From: Pedobacter steynii
Lineage (GTDB): Bacteria; Bacteroidota; Bacteroidia; Sphingobacteriales; Sphingobacteriaceae
Reading direction: 5' to 3'
DNA length: 64,000 nucleotides
NCBI RefSeq assembly: GCF_001721645.1
Contig: NZ_CP017141.1
Location: 6,076,001 to 6,140,000 of the forward strand
The notes beneath the pieces were generated by a model. The model was not told where the DNA came from, ran no database searches, and saw only the letters and a list, made by a program, of their open reading frames with translations. Of this stretch, positions 31,697-40,398 are shown piece by piece; the stretch's first letter is position 1; every line of letters starts with the position of its first letter. Made by a program: the position numbers and the translations under genes.

Positions 31697-31727
31697 CAAA
31701 TATGATATATTGAGAGAGCACTTCCAA
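31697..31727 (-). promoter_or_regulatory. Candidate NRPS operon promoter
   Basis: Read on the minus strand there is TTG (31725..31727), a 20-nt spacer, and CATATTTG (31697..31704), one mismatch from the Bacteroidota -7 consensus TAnnTTTG. Transcription would begin near 31690, leaving a leader of about 190 nt. CTCTC at 31686..31690 and GAGAG at 31712..31716 form an inverted repeat that brackets the -7 box and could be an operator. Based on pattern only. Confidence 0.45.
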
Positions 31728-32068
31728 GCTTTTGAATCATATTTATACGAACTACCATTTTTTTGATGCAAACGGCAAATAATTCTTTCTAAATCCTAAA
31801 ATTTGGATTTCATCACCCTCAAAAAGCATAGTTTATACAAAAAAACTATGCCAGAGTCTCTACAACAGAATCATAAGCCTGTTAAGTATAATAAAAATCA
31901 AATATCTGATATACTTTCAAACGTTCACACAAAGAATAAATGATAAGGCATAGACAAAACAATGATTCACATAATAAATAAATATTATTGTTTAGAATTA
32001 AGAATTGTCTTATAATTTTGAGACAGACCAAACACCAAACCATCATCTTAATCATAATACCTATTTGA

Positions 32069-32578
32069 ATGAGCTTTCTACCAAAGTGGCAAATCGTGTA
32101 TACCAGGCCGAAAAATGAAAAATTAACATCGAGATACCTAAACGAACTGGGAATAGAGCATTTACTGCCTATGGGAAGGATGACCAGACAAATGCGCGAT
32201 ACCCAAAAGACCATACGTGTACCACTCTTTCCTTCCTATATTTTTGTCTATCTCACCGATATCAGAAACGTTCTTGAGGTACTGAATTTAAATTCAGTAA
32301 TAAATTATGTAAAAATTGGAAAAAAGATAGTTGAAGTTCCCGAAAAAGTAGTAAATAACATTAAAATATTAACCAATCAGGATGACGAGGTTATTGTAAT
32401 TAATGATAAAATTAAAGTAGGAATCAAATGCGCGATTAAAGAAGGACCATTTGCCGGACTTGATTGCGAAGTTGTGAATATTGAACGAAAGAAACACATC
32501 CTGGTCAGACTGGATATTTTCGATAGAAATATCCTGTTAGAAATAAAGAATTCGAGTCTGATTTCAGTTTTGGATTAG
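32069..32578 (+). CDS. NusG-paralogue transcription antiterminator, UpxY/LoaP/RfaH-like
   Basis: This 169-residue protein has an N-terminal NGN domain (KWQIVYTRPKNEKLTSRYLNELGIEHLLPMGR, with VPLFPSYIFVYL near residue 52) and a C-terminal KOW-type segment (IKVGIKCAIKEGPFAGLDCEVVNIERKKHILVRLDIF). These are the hallmarks of specialised NusG paralogues that bind RNA polymerase and allow long operons to be read through. It is divergent from the roughly 31-kb NRPS operon, 566 nt away, so it is well placed to act on it. In Bacteroides, UpxY proteins act on capsule operons; LoaP acts on long polyketide operons in Bacillus. A housekeeping NusG is less likely because the residues and context differ and no ribosomal protein or secE genes are near. 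Target is inferred from position and the shared leader motif. Confidence 0.85.
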   Translation: MSFLPKWQIVYTRPKNEKLTSRYLNELGIEHLLPMGRMTRQMRDTQKTIRVPLFPSYIFVYLTDIRNVLEVLNLNSVINYVKIGKKIVEVPEKVVNNIKILTNQDDEVIVINDKIKVGIKCAIKEGPFAGLDCEVVNIERKKHILVRLDIFDRNILLEIKNSSLISVLD

Positions 32579-32990
32579 ATTTCGGATTAGTCCGGCATTC
32601 CATCTGCTTTAACTGTGGCTTCTTTGTAATGTATAATTTATAAAAAATATAAAATGAGCGATCTCCTAAAATGATTCCACCTCAGGTCGTCCGGACCAGA
32701 TATACATTTCGAATCAATTAAAGCACATGATGCCAATTTCCTTCCGGGAACAAAGCATATATAGCTTGCGATCCCCTGAAACAGGAATAACGCTCCTTCT
32801 TCTCTACCAGCAGGCCCGGGATAAAGTCATTTTCAGCTCTTTATTCATTGAGCAGGCATACTAAATGTCACTACCTGGTGATTAAAATAAACAATTTAAA
32901 AATAATTAAAATAAATAGGACGGATAGCGTATTTTTAAAAATGAATAATTTAAATATATTGCGGTAATTTATTAACAACTACAACGCCCT
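32579..32990. other. Non-coding gap before the LytTR regulator
   Basis: About 410 nt with no supported gene. The right half is very AT-rich (runs such as ATTTAAAAATAATTAAAATA) and probably holds the promoter of the response regulator. I see no strong terminator or repeat. The one short frame starting ATGAGCGATCTC closes after six codons. Confidence 0.5.
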
Positions 32991-33686
32991 ATGAAGATAT
33001 CCTGCTATATTGTGGATGATGAAAGCCATTGCATTAAAACGATTAAGGATCATGTAGAAAGAACACCTGGACTCGAACTTATAGGAACAGAGTCCAATCC
33101 TTTAGAAGCGTTAAGAAAAATTCTAACTCAGGAAATAAAACCTGATGTGGTATTCCTTGATATTAAAATGCCACAACTATCCGGAATAGAATTAGCCAGA
33201 TTGATAAAAGACAAGACCAAGGTAATTTTCGCCACCAGTCATAACAATCATGCTTATCAATCTTATGACCTGGGTGCATTAGACTTTCTGATCAAACCTG
33301 TTTCTTATGAGCGCTTTTTACAAGCTATAAAAAAAGGATATAGTCAGCAGGCTCAACCTTTACGTGACGTCCATCCTTTTATTTTTGTTCAAACGGAAAA
33401 TAAAAAAAAACTAATCAAAGTCGATACAGAAGAAATCACCACAATTGAAGGACTTAGCAATTATGTGAAAATTAACACCAGTTCTGCCAAAACATATACG
33501 GTTTACACCAGCATGAAGTCTTTGCTCAACAAATTGCCATCTGCACATTTTATCCGTTCTCATAAATCTTACATCGTTAACCTGAAATTCGTGGAAATGA
33601 TTACAGGCAATGAAATTCTAATGAAAGGAAATGAGGTAATCCCTATTGGTGATTTCTTCAAAAAACAATTATATGGGTGTCTGTAA
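32991..33686 (+). CDS. LytTR-family response regulator (orphan)
   Basis: This 231-residue protein has a receiver domain with the acidic pair DD at residues 9 and 10, a phospho-acceptor Asp57 in VVFLDIKMP, and the conserved Lys in FLIKPVS. The C-terminal LytTR DNA-binding domain runs from about residue 130 (VQTENKKKLIKVDTEEITTIEGLSNYVKI) with FIRSHKSYIVNL. In Bacteroidota such regulators normally pair with a LytS-type histidine kinase, but none is adjacent; the pair at 49.3 to 51.5 kb is separate. Its place beside the NusG paralogue and the NRPS operon makes it a candidate regulator of the cluster, but no target site is evident. It ends 16 nt before the convergent outer-membrane protein gene. 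Confidence 0.88.
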   Translation: MKISCYIVDDESHCIKTIKDHVERTPGLELIGTESNPLEALRKILTQEIKPDVVFLDIKMPQLSGIELARLIKDKTKVIFATSHNNHAYQSYDLGALDFLIKPVSYERFLQAIKKGYSQQAQPLRDVHPFIFVQTENKKKLIKVDTEEITTIEGLSNYVKINTSSAKTYTVYTSMKSLLNKLPSAHFIRSHKSYIVNLKFVEMITGNEILMKGNEVIPIGDFFKKQLYGCL

Positions 33687-33702
33687 ATGATAACAGCATT
33701 GA

Positions 33703-36147
33703 TTAGTTCGCAATATCATTATTTGTGATGTTTCTTCTGGTTTTATTTACACCGCCTTTTAGTCGTCCGAAATTATAATTCAAATTGAATGTAAAATTCT
33801 GAAAGTAGTCTCTTGAGGTATAATATTGATTAAATTCCTTACCAAAACTACTGGAGTCATTATTTCTGTACTTCACAAACGGATTATTGATGCGCGCACC
33901 TAATGATAATTTATCAGCAATCAATTGCTTACTCACACTAAAACTGGTACTGATATAACCCTTAGTTGTCCCCTGCAAACCAGTAGGGCTTTTACTTACT
34001 CCGTTCAAAGTAGCATTCAAACGCCAGCCCTTATTCAGATTAAATGAATTCGAGAAGGAAAGCGAATACATGAGCAGGTCATTATTGACAATAATACCAT
34101 CAGAATTCCCTTCTAACCATAGATACATTGCATTTCCATTGAGGCCTACCCTGTAAGCTTTACTGATGGGATAGGAAATCGAGAGATTACCTCCCAGACT
34201 ACTGGACTTTCCGGTATTGTCGTAGGTTGTTCTTGTAATTTGAGTAGCGGGATCAAAATTGACCACCTGCAGATCAAGGTTATTCATAAAGGAGTAGTTC
34301 AATCCTGCATTTATCGAAAGCTTTTTATTATTGCCATAATTAACCTGTATATCATTTAAGAGTACCGGACGCAGATTCGGATTACCAGAGGTTTCAAAAA
34401 GCGGATTAGAGCGGTCAACATAAGGGTTTAGCCTTTTTATACTCGGTCTTCTGATGCGTTGGGAAAAACCGAAGCCCAGACTGCTTTGATCTTTGAAATT
34501 TTTATTGATCGCAATGGAGGGAAGTACATTGAAATAATTCTGATTTGCCACCGTCGCATTGCTAATGAAATCTCCTCTGATGACCGTCTGTTCAACACGT
34601 ACACCAGCAATAATATTCCATGATTTTAAAGCGATGCGATAGGAATTATAAGCACTAAATACGTTTTGTGTATTGGTATACCTGTTGGAAAATTCAGGAT
34701 CAAATTCAAACTGCCCATTATCAGCATTAAAGCTATTGTAATCAAAATTACTGCTACTGGACCTTAAGATACCTTTAAGTCCGGCTTCAATATTAATTTT
34801 CTTCACCGTGGTAGTAAAATCCATTTGAAAAGTATTTTCATTGAATTTCTGATGATCGTTCTGTCTGTAATCCGATTGATCATAATTGATTAAATTAGAC
34901 AGATCTATATCTCCATTACGGTCAGTTCCGCTATTGGAATATTGATAAGAAAAAGTCAGCAGTTGATCCTTAGCCTTTTTGAAACTGATCTGATAGTTAA
35001 CCGCAGCATCAAATCCATAATTTTTCCCTTTGTTATGATTTAAAAGATCGTAGCCCTGTAGGGGATCAGTACCACGTATTAATGCGGAGGATTGAGACTT
35101 GGAGCCGGATGACCTCCCCCCATTGAGGTTGAACTGACCAGACACTAAATTAAGGGAATCGATACTATAACTTAGTTCGGTGCCAAAATAACCTGTTTTT
35201 TGATCAGATTTCTGAAGACCTTTTTGAAAAAGATTGCTCATGACAGTACCGTAGCTCAACCTGCTGCCCTCATAACTGGTTTCCGGGTTGTCGTTCAGAC
35301 TTGCTCCTCCAAAAGCTGAAATCGCAAAGTTTCCACTTTTCGCGGTAATCGATCCGCCAAATCCGGGTCCGCCGGCAGGAAAGCTTTCGTTCAGATTAAA
35401 AGATCCGTTATATCCATCACTAATCTTTTTACTAACGATGATATTGATGATCCCCGCCAGCCCTTCTCCATCATATTTAGAAGGAGGAATAGTAATCACC
35501 TCTATTTTTTCTATGGTAGAAGCCGGCATACTTTTCAGTATGGCAGTCAGATTTCCTTCCACACTCGCAGAAGGTCTGCCGTTAATCAGGACCTTAAAGC
35601 TGGAATTGCCCTTTAGTAAGATATTGTTTTGACCATCCAGCGTAAGGTATGGAATTTTAGGAGCCATATCCAGAACGCTGCTTACTTTACTTTCAGGGTC
35701 AGCTTTAAGATCGTAAACGATCCGGTCTGCCTTTTGACTGATCATCGGTCTTTCTCCGGTGATGACCACATTTTTCAATGTTTTGGACTGCTCTGTTAAA
35801 TAAATGGCCCCAAGATCAATCTCTTTGAGTTCTTTTCCGGACAAGTTCAGTGAGATTGTTTTTGGATAATAACCCAATGCAGCGAAAGAGATCTGATAGT
35901 TCAAAGGCCCAAGTGCGGGAATAACAAACTTTCCGTCTTTATCTGACGCTACCGCTTTAAGGACCAGCCCTTTTTCATCTTTAATTCTGACTGTAGTAAA
36001 AGGCAAATCACTACGGCTCGCAGAATCAGCTGTCACTCCTTTAATCTGATATTCGCCTGGTGCATTCTGTGCAAACAACGCGCTGGTTTGAACGGTTAAA
36101 ACAATTAGTAATAACATTGTTCCGGTAATTAACTTTACGATTCTCAT
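33703..36147 (-). CDS. Outer-membrane beta-barrel protein, TonB-dependent-receptor-like
   Basis: This 814-residue protein begins with a signal peptide (MRIVKLITGTMLLLIVLTVQTSALFAQ). A CarboxypepD_reg-like beta-sandwich covers about residues 33 to 115, followed by a plug-like domain (VLINGRPSASVEGNLTAILKSMPASTIEKIEVITIPPSKYDGEGLAGIINI). The rest is a predicted beta-barrel with the SGNPNLRP segment common in the OMP_b-brl_3 family. The protein would sit in the outer membrane. The family is abundant in Bacteroidota and its members include receptors of unknown substrate; length is normal. It lies tail to tail with the LytTR regulator. A role in import or export of the lipopeptide is possible but unsupported. 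Confidence 0.85.
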   Translation of the reverse strand: MRIVKLITGTMLLLIVLTVQTSALFAQNAPGEYQIKGVTADSASRSDLPFTTVRIKDEKGLVLKAVASDKDGKFVIPALGPLNYQISFAALGYYPKTISLNLSGKELKEIDLGAIYLTEQSKTLKNVVITGERPMISQKADRIVYDLKADPESKVSSVLDMAPKIPYLTLDGQNNILLKGNSSFKVLINGRPSASVEGNLTAILKSMPASTIEKIEVITIPPSKYDGEGLAGIINIIVSKKISDGYNGSFNLNESFPAGGPGFGGSITAKSGNFAISAFGGASLNDNPETSYEGSRLSYGTVMSNLFQKGLQKSDQKTGYFGTELSYSIDSLNLVSGQFNLNGGRSSGSKSQSSALIRGTDPLQGYDLLNHNKGKNYGFDAAVNYQISFKKAKDQLLTFSYQYSNSGTDRNGDIDLSNLINYDQSDYRQNDHQKFNENTFQMDFTTTVKKINIEAGLKGILRSSSSNFDYNSFNADNGQFEFDPEFSNRYTNTQNVFSAYNSYRIALKSWNIIAGVRVEQTVIRGDFISNATVANQNYFNVLPSIAINKNFKDQSSLGFGFSQRIRRPSIKRLNPYVDRSNPLFETSGNPNLRPVLLNDIQVNYGNNKKLSINAGLNYSFMNNLDLQVVNFDPATQITRTTYDNTGKSSSLGGNLSISYPISKAYRVGLNGNAMYLWLEGNSDGIIVNNDLLMYSLSFSNSFNLNKGWRLNATLNGVSKSPTGLQGTTKGYISTSFSVSKQLIADKLSLGARINNPFVKYRNNDSSSFGKEFNQYYTSRDYFQNFTFNLNYNFGRLKGGVNKTRRNITNNDIAN

Positions 36148-36266
36148 TGGTAATAATTTTTAACTGTTTCTGGTTTTCGGGCATAGAGAATCATTTAAAG
36201 GCTTTTGTGCTTTAAAATCAACTGCTTTTTAAAAATTTAAATTGAATTACGGTATAGCAGGCAGGA

Positions 36267-36602
36267 CTATTTATCTTTTTGATCGCGGATCATCAGATGG
36301 TAGACTAAAAATCCACCTGCGATAAAGATCATTTCAACTCCGTAAGGTAATGGTGATTCTTCTGCATGATAGGGTATAAACTCCAGCACCACAAAACCAA
36401 TTCCAGCCGACATCAGGATAATTCCCCATTTCAGCAATTCGTTGACTCCGGATAACTGTTTTAAGAATTTCAGGCCGATTTCATCCAGCGGACCTGAATC
36501 AATGATTCTTCTTTTTAATCTGTACTTATAAAGGGTAATGATAAAAATTCCAATGATTATAAAAAAAACGATGACGATTATAAATGGCATTAACTGTTTC
36601 AT
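36267..36602 (-). CDS. Small membrane protein, possibly DUF6249-like
   Basis: This 111-residue protein has an N-terminal hydrophobic helix (LMPFIIVIVFFIIIGIFIITLY), a basic cytoplasmic stretch (KYRLKRRI) and two further hydrophobic segments (WGIILMSAGIGFVVLEFI and MIFIAGGFLVYHLMI). The arrangement resembles small DUF6249-type membrane proteins that accompany ECF sigma factors in Bacteroidota. It is divergent from the sigma factor gene with a 218-nt gap, which supports a functional link. Function unknown. Confidence 0.65.
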   Translation of the reverse strand: MKQLMPFIIVIVFFIIIGIFIITLYKYRLKRRIIDSGPLDEIGLKFLKQLSGVNELLKWGIILMSAGIGFVVLEFIPYHAEESPLPYGVEMIFIAGGFLVYHLMIRDQKDK

Positions 36603-36820
36603 GATCTTCTATTTTAAGTGATTTACCCAGTAGTCAACGAAAGAAGACAAGCGGTTGCAATTATTTTAAATTAATTTATTGAATCATCTTTATGCGTAAT
36701 TATCTTCTGTTTTTTTTGTATTATTAACATCTGATGAACTAAAAAAGCTTTAAATTAAAATAACCTGAATATACTTCACATTTTTTGCAACCGGCACCCC
36801 ATATTGATTGACTACTAAGT

Positions 36821-37378
36821 ATGTTTAATGAAAAGGATATTATTACCAGAATATTAAATAAGGATTTTAAGGCTTTTGAATTGCTCGTCAGACAATACGA
36901 AAGGCTTGTTTTCTTTGTGATCAATAGGCTGGTACATGACCAGCAGGATAAAGAAGATCTCTGCCAGGAAGTGTTCATTAAAATCCATAAGAACCTTTAC
37001 AAATTTGAATTTAAATCAAAGCTGTCTACCTGGGTTGCCCGTATTGCTTATCTGACGGCCATTAATCACCTCAAAGCGAATAAGCAGGAACGGCTGTCAG
37101 AATATCCCGAAGATATTGACCGGTATTATTTTACCGACGAAAACCCGGAACATACCATGATCAAAAAGGATACGGTGAATTACGTCAATGAATTAATTCA
37201 GGAAATGCCGCTTCAATATCGTACCGTATTAACCTTATATCATTTAAACGAATTCTCCTGCTCAGAAATTGAGGAAATTACAGGGATTCCCGAAGGAACG
37301 GTCAAAAGTTACCTGTTCCGGGCAAGGAAATTGTTAAAGGAAAAAATTGAAAAAGATCTAAAAAAAGAAGAAATATGA
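36821..37378 (+). CDS. ECF RNA polymerase sigma factor
   Basis: This 185-residue protein has region 2 (FKAFELLVRQYERLVFFVINRLVHDQQDKEDLCQEVFIKIHKNLYKFEFKSKLSTWVARIAYLTAINHLK) and region 4 (LIQEMPLQYRTVLTLYHLNEFSCSEIEEITGIPEGTVKSYLFRARKLLKE), with the short linker of group 4 sigma factors. It directs RNA polymerase to a small stress or envelope regulon. The start ATG is the first in frame. Its stop overlaps the start of the next gene by 4 nt (ATGA), so the two are translationally coupled, as expected for a sigma factor and its membrane-bound partner. Confidence 0.92.
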   Translation: MFNEKDIITRILNKDFKAFELLVRQYERLVFFVINRLVHDQQDKEDLCQEVFIKIHKNLYKFEFKSKLSTWVARIAYLTAINHLKANKQERLSEYPEDIDRYYFTDENPEHTMIKKDTVNYVNELIQEMPLQYRTVLTLYHLNEFSCSEIEEITGIPEGTVKSYLFRARKLLKEKIEKDLKKEEI

Positions 37379-37779
37379 AAGAGTCAAATGATCAGAAAAT
37401 ACAGGAGATGTTGGAAAAAGGCATCAGGCATGATTCTCAACATTCATTTGAAAATGACGATCTCCTGGTTTATAAACAATTGTTCCAGGCTTTAAATGCC
37501 GGACAGGAATCAGGATTGCCGGCAAACTTTGCCTCCAACGTGACGAAGAAAGTTCAGAAAACAACTTATCAAAAACAGGATATGTGGTTTGCCCTGACCA
37601 TTATTTTAATATTCGCGGTCACTTTTGGCGCAGCTTACCTGGTCCTTACCCTGATTAATCCGGATGCAGGACGTGATTTTTACGAAATGAACCTCAGATT
37701 TAAATACGTGATTCTCCTTGGAATTTTAACCTTTCTAGGTATCTTTTATGATAAAGGAAAGGCCAAAGTATGGAGTTAA
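37375..37779 (+). CDS. Two-helix membrane protein, likely sigma-factor partner
   Basis: This 134-residue protein has a soluble N-terminus rich in charged residues, then two hydrophobic helices (MWFALTIILIFAVTFGAAYLVLTLI and YVILLGILTFLGIFY). It is coupled to the ECF sigma gene by a 4-nt overlap, so an anti-sigma or sigma-modulating role is likely from position. I see no classical zinc-binding anti-sigma motif (HxxxCxxC). Its stop codon overlaps the convergent glycosyltransferase stop by 4 nt. Confidence 0.7.
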   Translation: MKESNDQKIQEMLEKGIRHDSQHSFENDDLLVYKQLFQALNAGQESGLPANFASNVTKKVQKTTYQKQDMWFALTIILIFAVTFGAAYLVLTLINPDAGRDFYEMNLRFKYVILLGILTFLGIFYDKGKAKVWS

Positions 37780-38522
37780 ATGACAATATCGCTGGACAAG
37801 AGGATCTCATCAATCAGTACGGAACTTTGATCGGGAGATAAGCCAAATATTTTCCCGGTCATATCAGCACTTACCTGGATTTCCTGGCAACAGGCAAAAA
37901 TCTCGTTAAAATGATTAAGGTCCCAGGTATTACCGCCATGATAAACATAGATGTATAAGCCGGTGATTTCATTGATATTGACAATATATCCCTCTTCACA
38001 TAAGAATTCCACAACTGCCGTATCCTCTCCTCTTGAACTGTTATCATATTGCTTTAACGAGAAAAGCTGCTTACGACACAACAGACTTCCTTCCCAGTTT
38101 CTGGCATGAGAAATATACAGTTTGTTATTTGTTGCGTTAAATATCAGCCAATGCGTTAATATTGAACCTGATTTCCCGGCAGCTGTTAAGGCAGTAAACT
38201 GATACTGTAAGCGGTTTACATGATACCAGTCATCATCGTCCCACTGACAAATAAAATCACCATCAGCTTCTGCAATGGCCATATTTCTCAACTCACCCAA
38301 TGTCCTTTTCGGATAACCGCTTACTTCAAGAACCTTACAATTGTCAGGGAATGTCCGATTTTTGATGTAATGGGTTGTAGCCAGGTCATGATCTTCGTAA
38401 AGGATAATCAATTGTTTATTTTCATAGGTTTGAGCCTCAAAATAAGCGATCGCTGCATCCAGCTTTAAAGGCTTATTGAAGGTTACACAAATACAAGAAA
38501 TTAAAGGTGATGTTTTTCCCAT
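37776..38522 (-). CDS. Glycosyltransferase family 2
   Basis: This 248-residue protein starts with the GT-A nucleotide-binding strand (PLISCICVTFNKPLKLDAAIAYFEAQTYENKQLIILYED) and carries GELRNMAIAEADGDFICQWDDDDWYH near residue 85, the metal-binding acidic cluster of GT2 enzymes. It transfers a sugar from a nucleotide donor; neither donor nor acceptor can be told. It lies 70 nt downstream of a GT32-like gene on the same strand, probably one transcript, and its end overlaps the convergent membrane-protein gene by 4 nt. Small glycosyltransferases of this sort sometimes decorate peptides or lipids; a link to the lipopeptide is inference. Confidence 0.85.
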   Translation of the reverse strand: MGKTSPLISCICVTFNKPLKLDAAIAYFEAQTYENKQLIILYEDHDLATTHYIKNRTFPDNCKVLEVSGYPKRTLGELRNMAIAEADGDFICQWDDDDWYHVNRLQYQFTALTAAGKSGSILTHWLIFNATNNKLYISHARNWEGSLLCRKQLFSLKQYDNSSRGEDTAVVEFLCEEGYIVNINEITGLYIYVYHGGNTWDLNHFNEIFACCQEIQVSADMTGKIFGLSPDQSSVLIDEILLSSDIVI

Positions 38523-38592
38523 TTTTTAAATATTTTAATGAATTTATTAGCTATAATTTATATGGAATGATTTCCATAATGTTCTCTTTGAG

Positions 38593-39294
38593 CTAGCCCC
38601 ACCAGCTTCCCCAATAATAATGCAGTCCATACGCATCTTTCAGATTTTCGGCAACCACATTCTTTTCAATATCGGCCAGCAGCTCTTTATTGATCTCGTC
38701 TTTTGTAAGCGGATATAAAAACTCCGGTTCAATTATTTTCACCTTTAAAGTTTCATCATGCTGATGTTGTTCGTACACCCTGGTTAACATAAAAGGCCCG
38801 GTTGTTTCAAGAATCATGTCGTTTTTATCTTTGAAGGTAGCAACTGAGGGATGATAAAGCTCTTCACAAATTAATTTCATGAACTCAGACTTAGCCTTGC
38901 AAGCCATAAATGCATTACTGATGATCATCTTTTTGTGGTGAATAGCAGAATGTAGCGCATGCTCCAGGCCAAATGCACAATGGCAATTTTCCAAAATTGG
39001 AGAGATATGCTTAAAACAATAGAAATCCAGGTCCACATAGATCCCCCCAAACTGATACAGAATAAAATACCGCACCGCATCCACTCTTTGAATATGACTG
39101 GGATAACTGCGATAAATGTCCAGAAAATCAGGAAAATAACTTTCAAGGAAACCGACATTCATGTCGTCAGTCCACAAAGAATACTTCCAGTCCGGATGAA
39201 GGTTTTTCCAGGAGTTTACGGATGCAGCAAATTCCTCAGGAATGGCCGCGTTTTTCCATGTTTGATGGATTATGGCTGGGATCTCCATTAGCAT
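38593..39294 (-). CDS. GT32-like (OCH1-type) glycosyltransferase
   Basis: This 233-residue protein starts IPAIIHQTWKNAAIPEEF and has QRVDAVRYFILYQFGGIYVDLDFYCFK near residue 72. The DxD (DLD) and preceding R-D-x-x-R and GG are hallmarks of GT32/TcdA-TcdB-type sugar-binding transferases. ATG at 39294 or at 39288 are both possible starts. The leader contains the 13-nt motif shared with the NRPS operon, 39 nt before the start. A related gene with the same layout lies divergently at 39688. Donor and acceptor unknown; could act on the lipopeptide, a lipid or a surface glycan. Confidence 0.85.
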   Translation of the reverse strand: MLMEIPAIIHQTWKNAAIPEEFAASVNSWKNLHPDWKYSLWTDDMNVGFLESYFPDFLDIYRSYPSHIQRVDAVRYFILYQFGGIYVDLDFYCFKHISPILENCHCAFGLEHALHSAIHHKKMIISNAFMACKAKSEFMKLICEELYHPSVATFKDKNDMILETTGPFMLTRVYEQHQHDETLKVKIIEPEFLYPLTKDEINKELLADIEKNVVAENLKDAYGLHYYWGSWWG

Positions 39295-39687
39295 TCAAAT
39301 ATTTGATATAAAGATGATGAGTGAGAAAAAACAACAGCTATCGCTAGGATAGATTAAGAATAGGGAATATAAAAATCAGTAGAATACAATTATTTACAAT
39401 TGATTTACAACAAACGATAATCTAAAATAGAACAACAATTTTAAATTAGCAAACATTTTAATTGTTTTTTCGCATTGGCAAAGATCTGCCTGGCAACTGT
39501 TCAATCTGTAAACAGACCTATACAAAATCAAACAATCACCCTGATAATCAGAAATTTAATTTAAAATCAATTGCAGCGATTAAATAAATTGCGACTTATT
39601 GATATATTTAATATTAGAATAACGGGCCATTCTTTTAAGACAAGGAATTTCAAGTCCTTTTAGTAGTGATATAATTTGATACGATTT
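39295..39687. other. Divergent intergenic region between two GT32-like genes
   Basis: This 393-nt AT-rich gap has no gene. Near its left end is the motif shared with the NRPS leader (39334..39346). Close to the right gene a weak hairpin AAGGA-loop-TCCTT is seen just before the start. No clear plus-strand promoter box was found. Confidence 0.5.
39334..39346 (-). promoter_or_regulatory. Second copy of the ops-like motif, glycosyltransferase leader
   Basis: Coding-strand TAGCGATAGCTGT is identical to the motif in the NRPS leader and is likewise followed by a T-rich run (TGTTTTTTCT). Orientation relative to the gene is the same. A local CTATC/GATAG inverted repeat can fold around it. In all non-coding DNA of this window a chance 13-mer match is possible, so the shared position and T-tract carry most of the weight. 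Confidence 0.4.
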
Positions 39688-40395
39688 ATGAATGCTATTC
39701 CGAAAAAGATACATCTGATCTACAAGACCCATCATATTCCGAAAGAATATGAGAATTTTTTAGAAAGCATTCAATTGCATCATCCGGAATGGGAAATTAC
39801 CGTATATGACGATGCAGAAGCACGTGCGATTGTACTTAACCATATGCCTGATCTGCTCGAAATTTATGACCAGTATTCATTGAATGTACAAAGAACAGAT
39901 CTTTTCAGAATAATTGTAGTTTATCTTTTTGGTGGATTTTACCTGGATCTGGATATGCTTTGTTTTAAAAGCCTGAATCCACTTTGCCAGCATAAATTAG
40001 TACTTGGAGAGGAAAAAAAACTTACACCGGAAGAATGCCTGAAATTAGGGCTAACTCATCCGGTAAGAATTGCCAATTATATGTTTGGCTCTATCCCCCG
40101 GCATGCCTTCTGGCTGGAGCTCATCCATGGCATACGCGAATATTCCAGAATCGAAATCAGGAATGAAGACGATGTGTTAAATTCAACCGGCCCCGGACTA
40201 CTAACCAATGTCTATCATGACCTAAAAGAAACTTACCAGGATATCACCTTAATTCCCAATCATCATAAACTGTGCATGAGATCCTGCTCGGCAAACTCTT
40301 GTCATTTCGGCGACTATGCAGCACATTTTCATCTTGGGAAATGGAGATGGGAGTCCGGTCCTGCCCCGGCATCTACTTTAAAAGCGAATCAATAG
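39688..40395 (+). CDS. GT32-like glycosyltransferase, second paralogue
   Basis: The protein starts MNAIPKKIHLIYKTHHIPKEY and has NVQRTDLFRIIVVYLFGGFYLDLDMLCFK near residue 70, the same R-D..R, GG and DLD motifs as the divergent paralogue. A TTG at 39676 would add four residues, but ATG at 39688 matches the start of the paralogue and is preferred. The length is about 235 residues. The stop is 3 nt from the start of the condensation-domain gene, so the two are surely co-transcribed. This pairing of a glycosyltransferase with an NRPS-like condensing enzyme hints at a small glycolipid or glycopeptide route. Substrates cannot be read. Confidence 0.83.
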   Translation: MNAIPKKIHLIYKTHHIPKEYENFLESIQLHHPEWEITVYDDAEARAIVLNHMPDLLEIYDQYSLNVQRTDLFRIIVVYLFGGFYLDLDMLCFKSLNPLCQHKLVLGEEKKLTPEECLKLGLTHPVRIANYMFGSIPRHAFWLELIHGIREYSRIEIRNEDDVLNSTGPGLLTNVYHDLKETYQDITLIPNHHKLCMRSCSANSCHFGDYAAHFHLGKWRWESGPAPASTLKANQ

Positions 40396-40398
40396 ATC

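Larger units (their letters stand above)
31503..32068. other. Divergent control region between the NRPS operon and the NusG paralogue
   Basis: This 566-nt AT-rich gap has no convincing gene. It holds a candidate minus-strand promoter (31697..31727), an inverted CTCTC/GAGAG repeat around its -7 box, and the ops-like motif at 31627..31639 in the NRPS leader. On the plus side, the stretch ahead of the NusG paralogue is AT-rich with no clear consensus box. The 110-residue minus-strand open frame that overlaps it and the start of the NusG gene has no coding character I can support. Confidence 0.6.

Noticed and set aside
31882..32214. 110-codon minus-strand frame overlapping the NusG paralogue start
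   Set aside because: Covers the conserved N-terminus of the NusG-like protein in antisense; no domain or ribosome-binding context.
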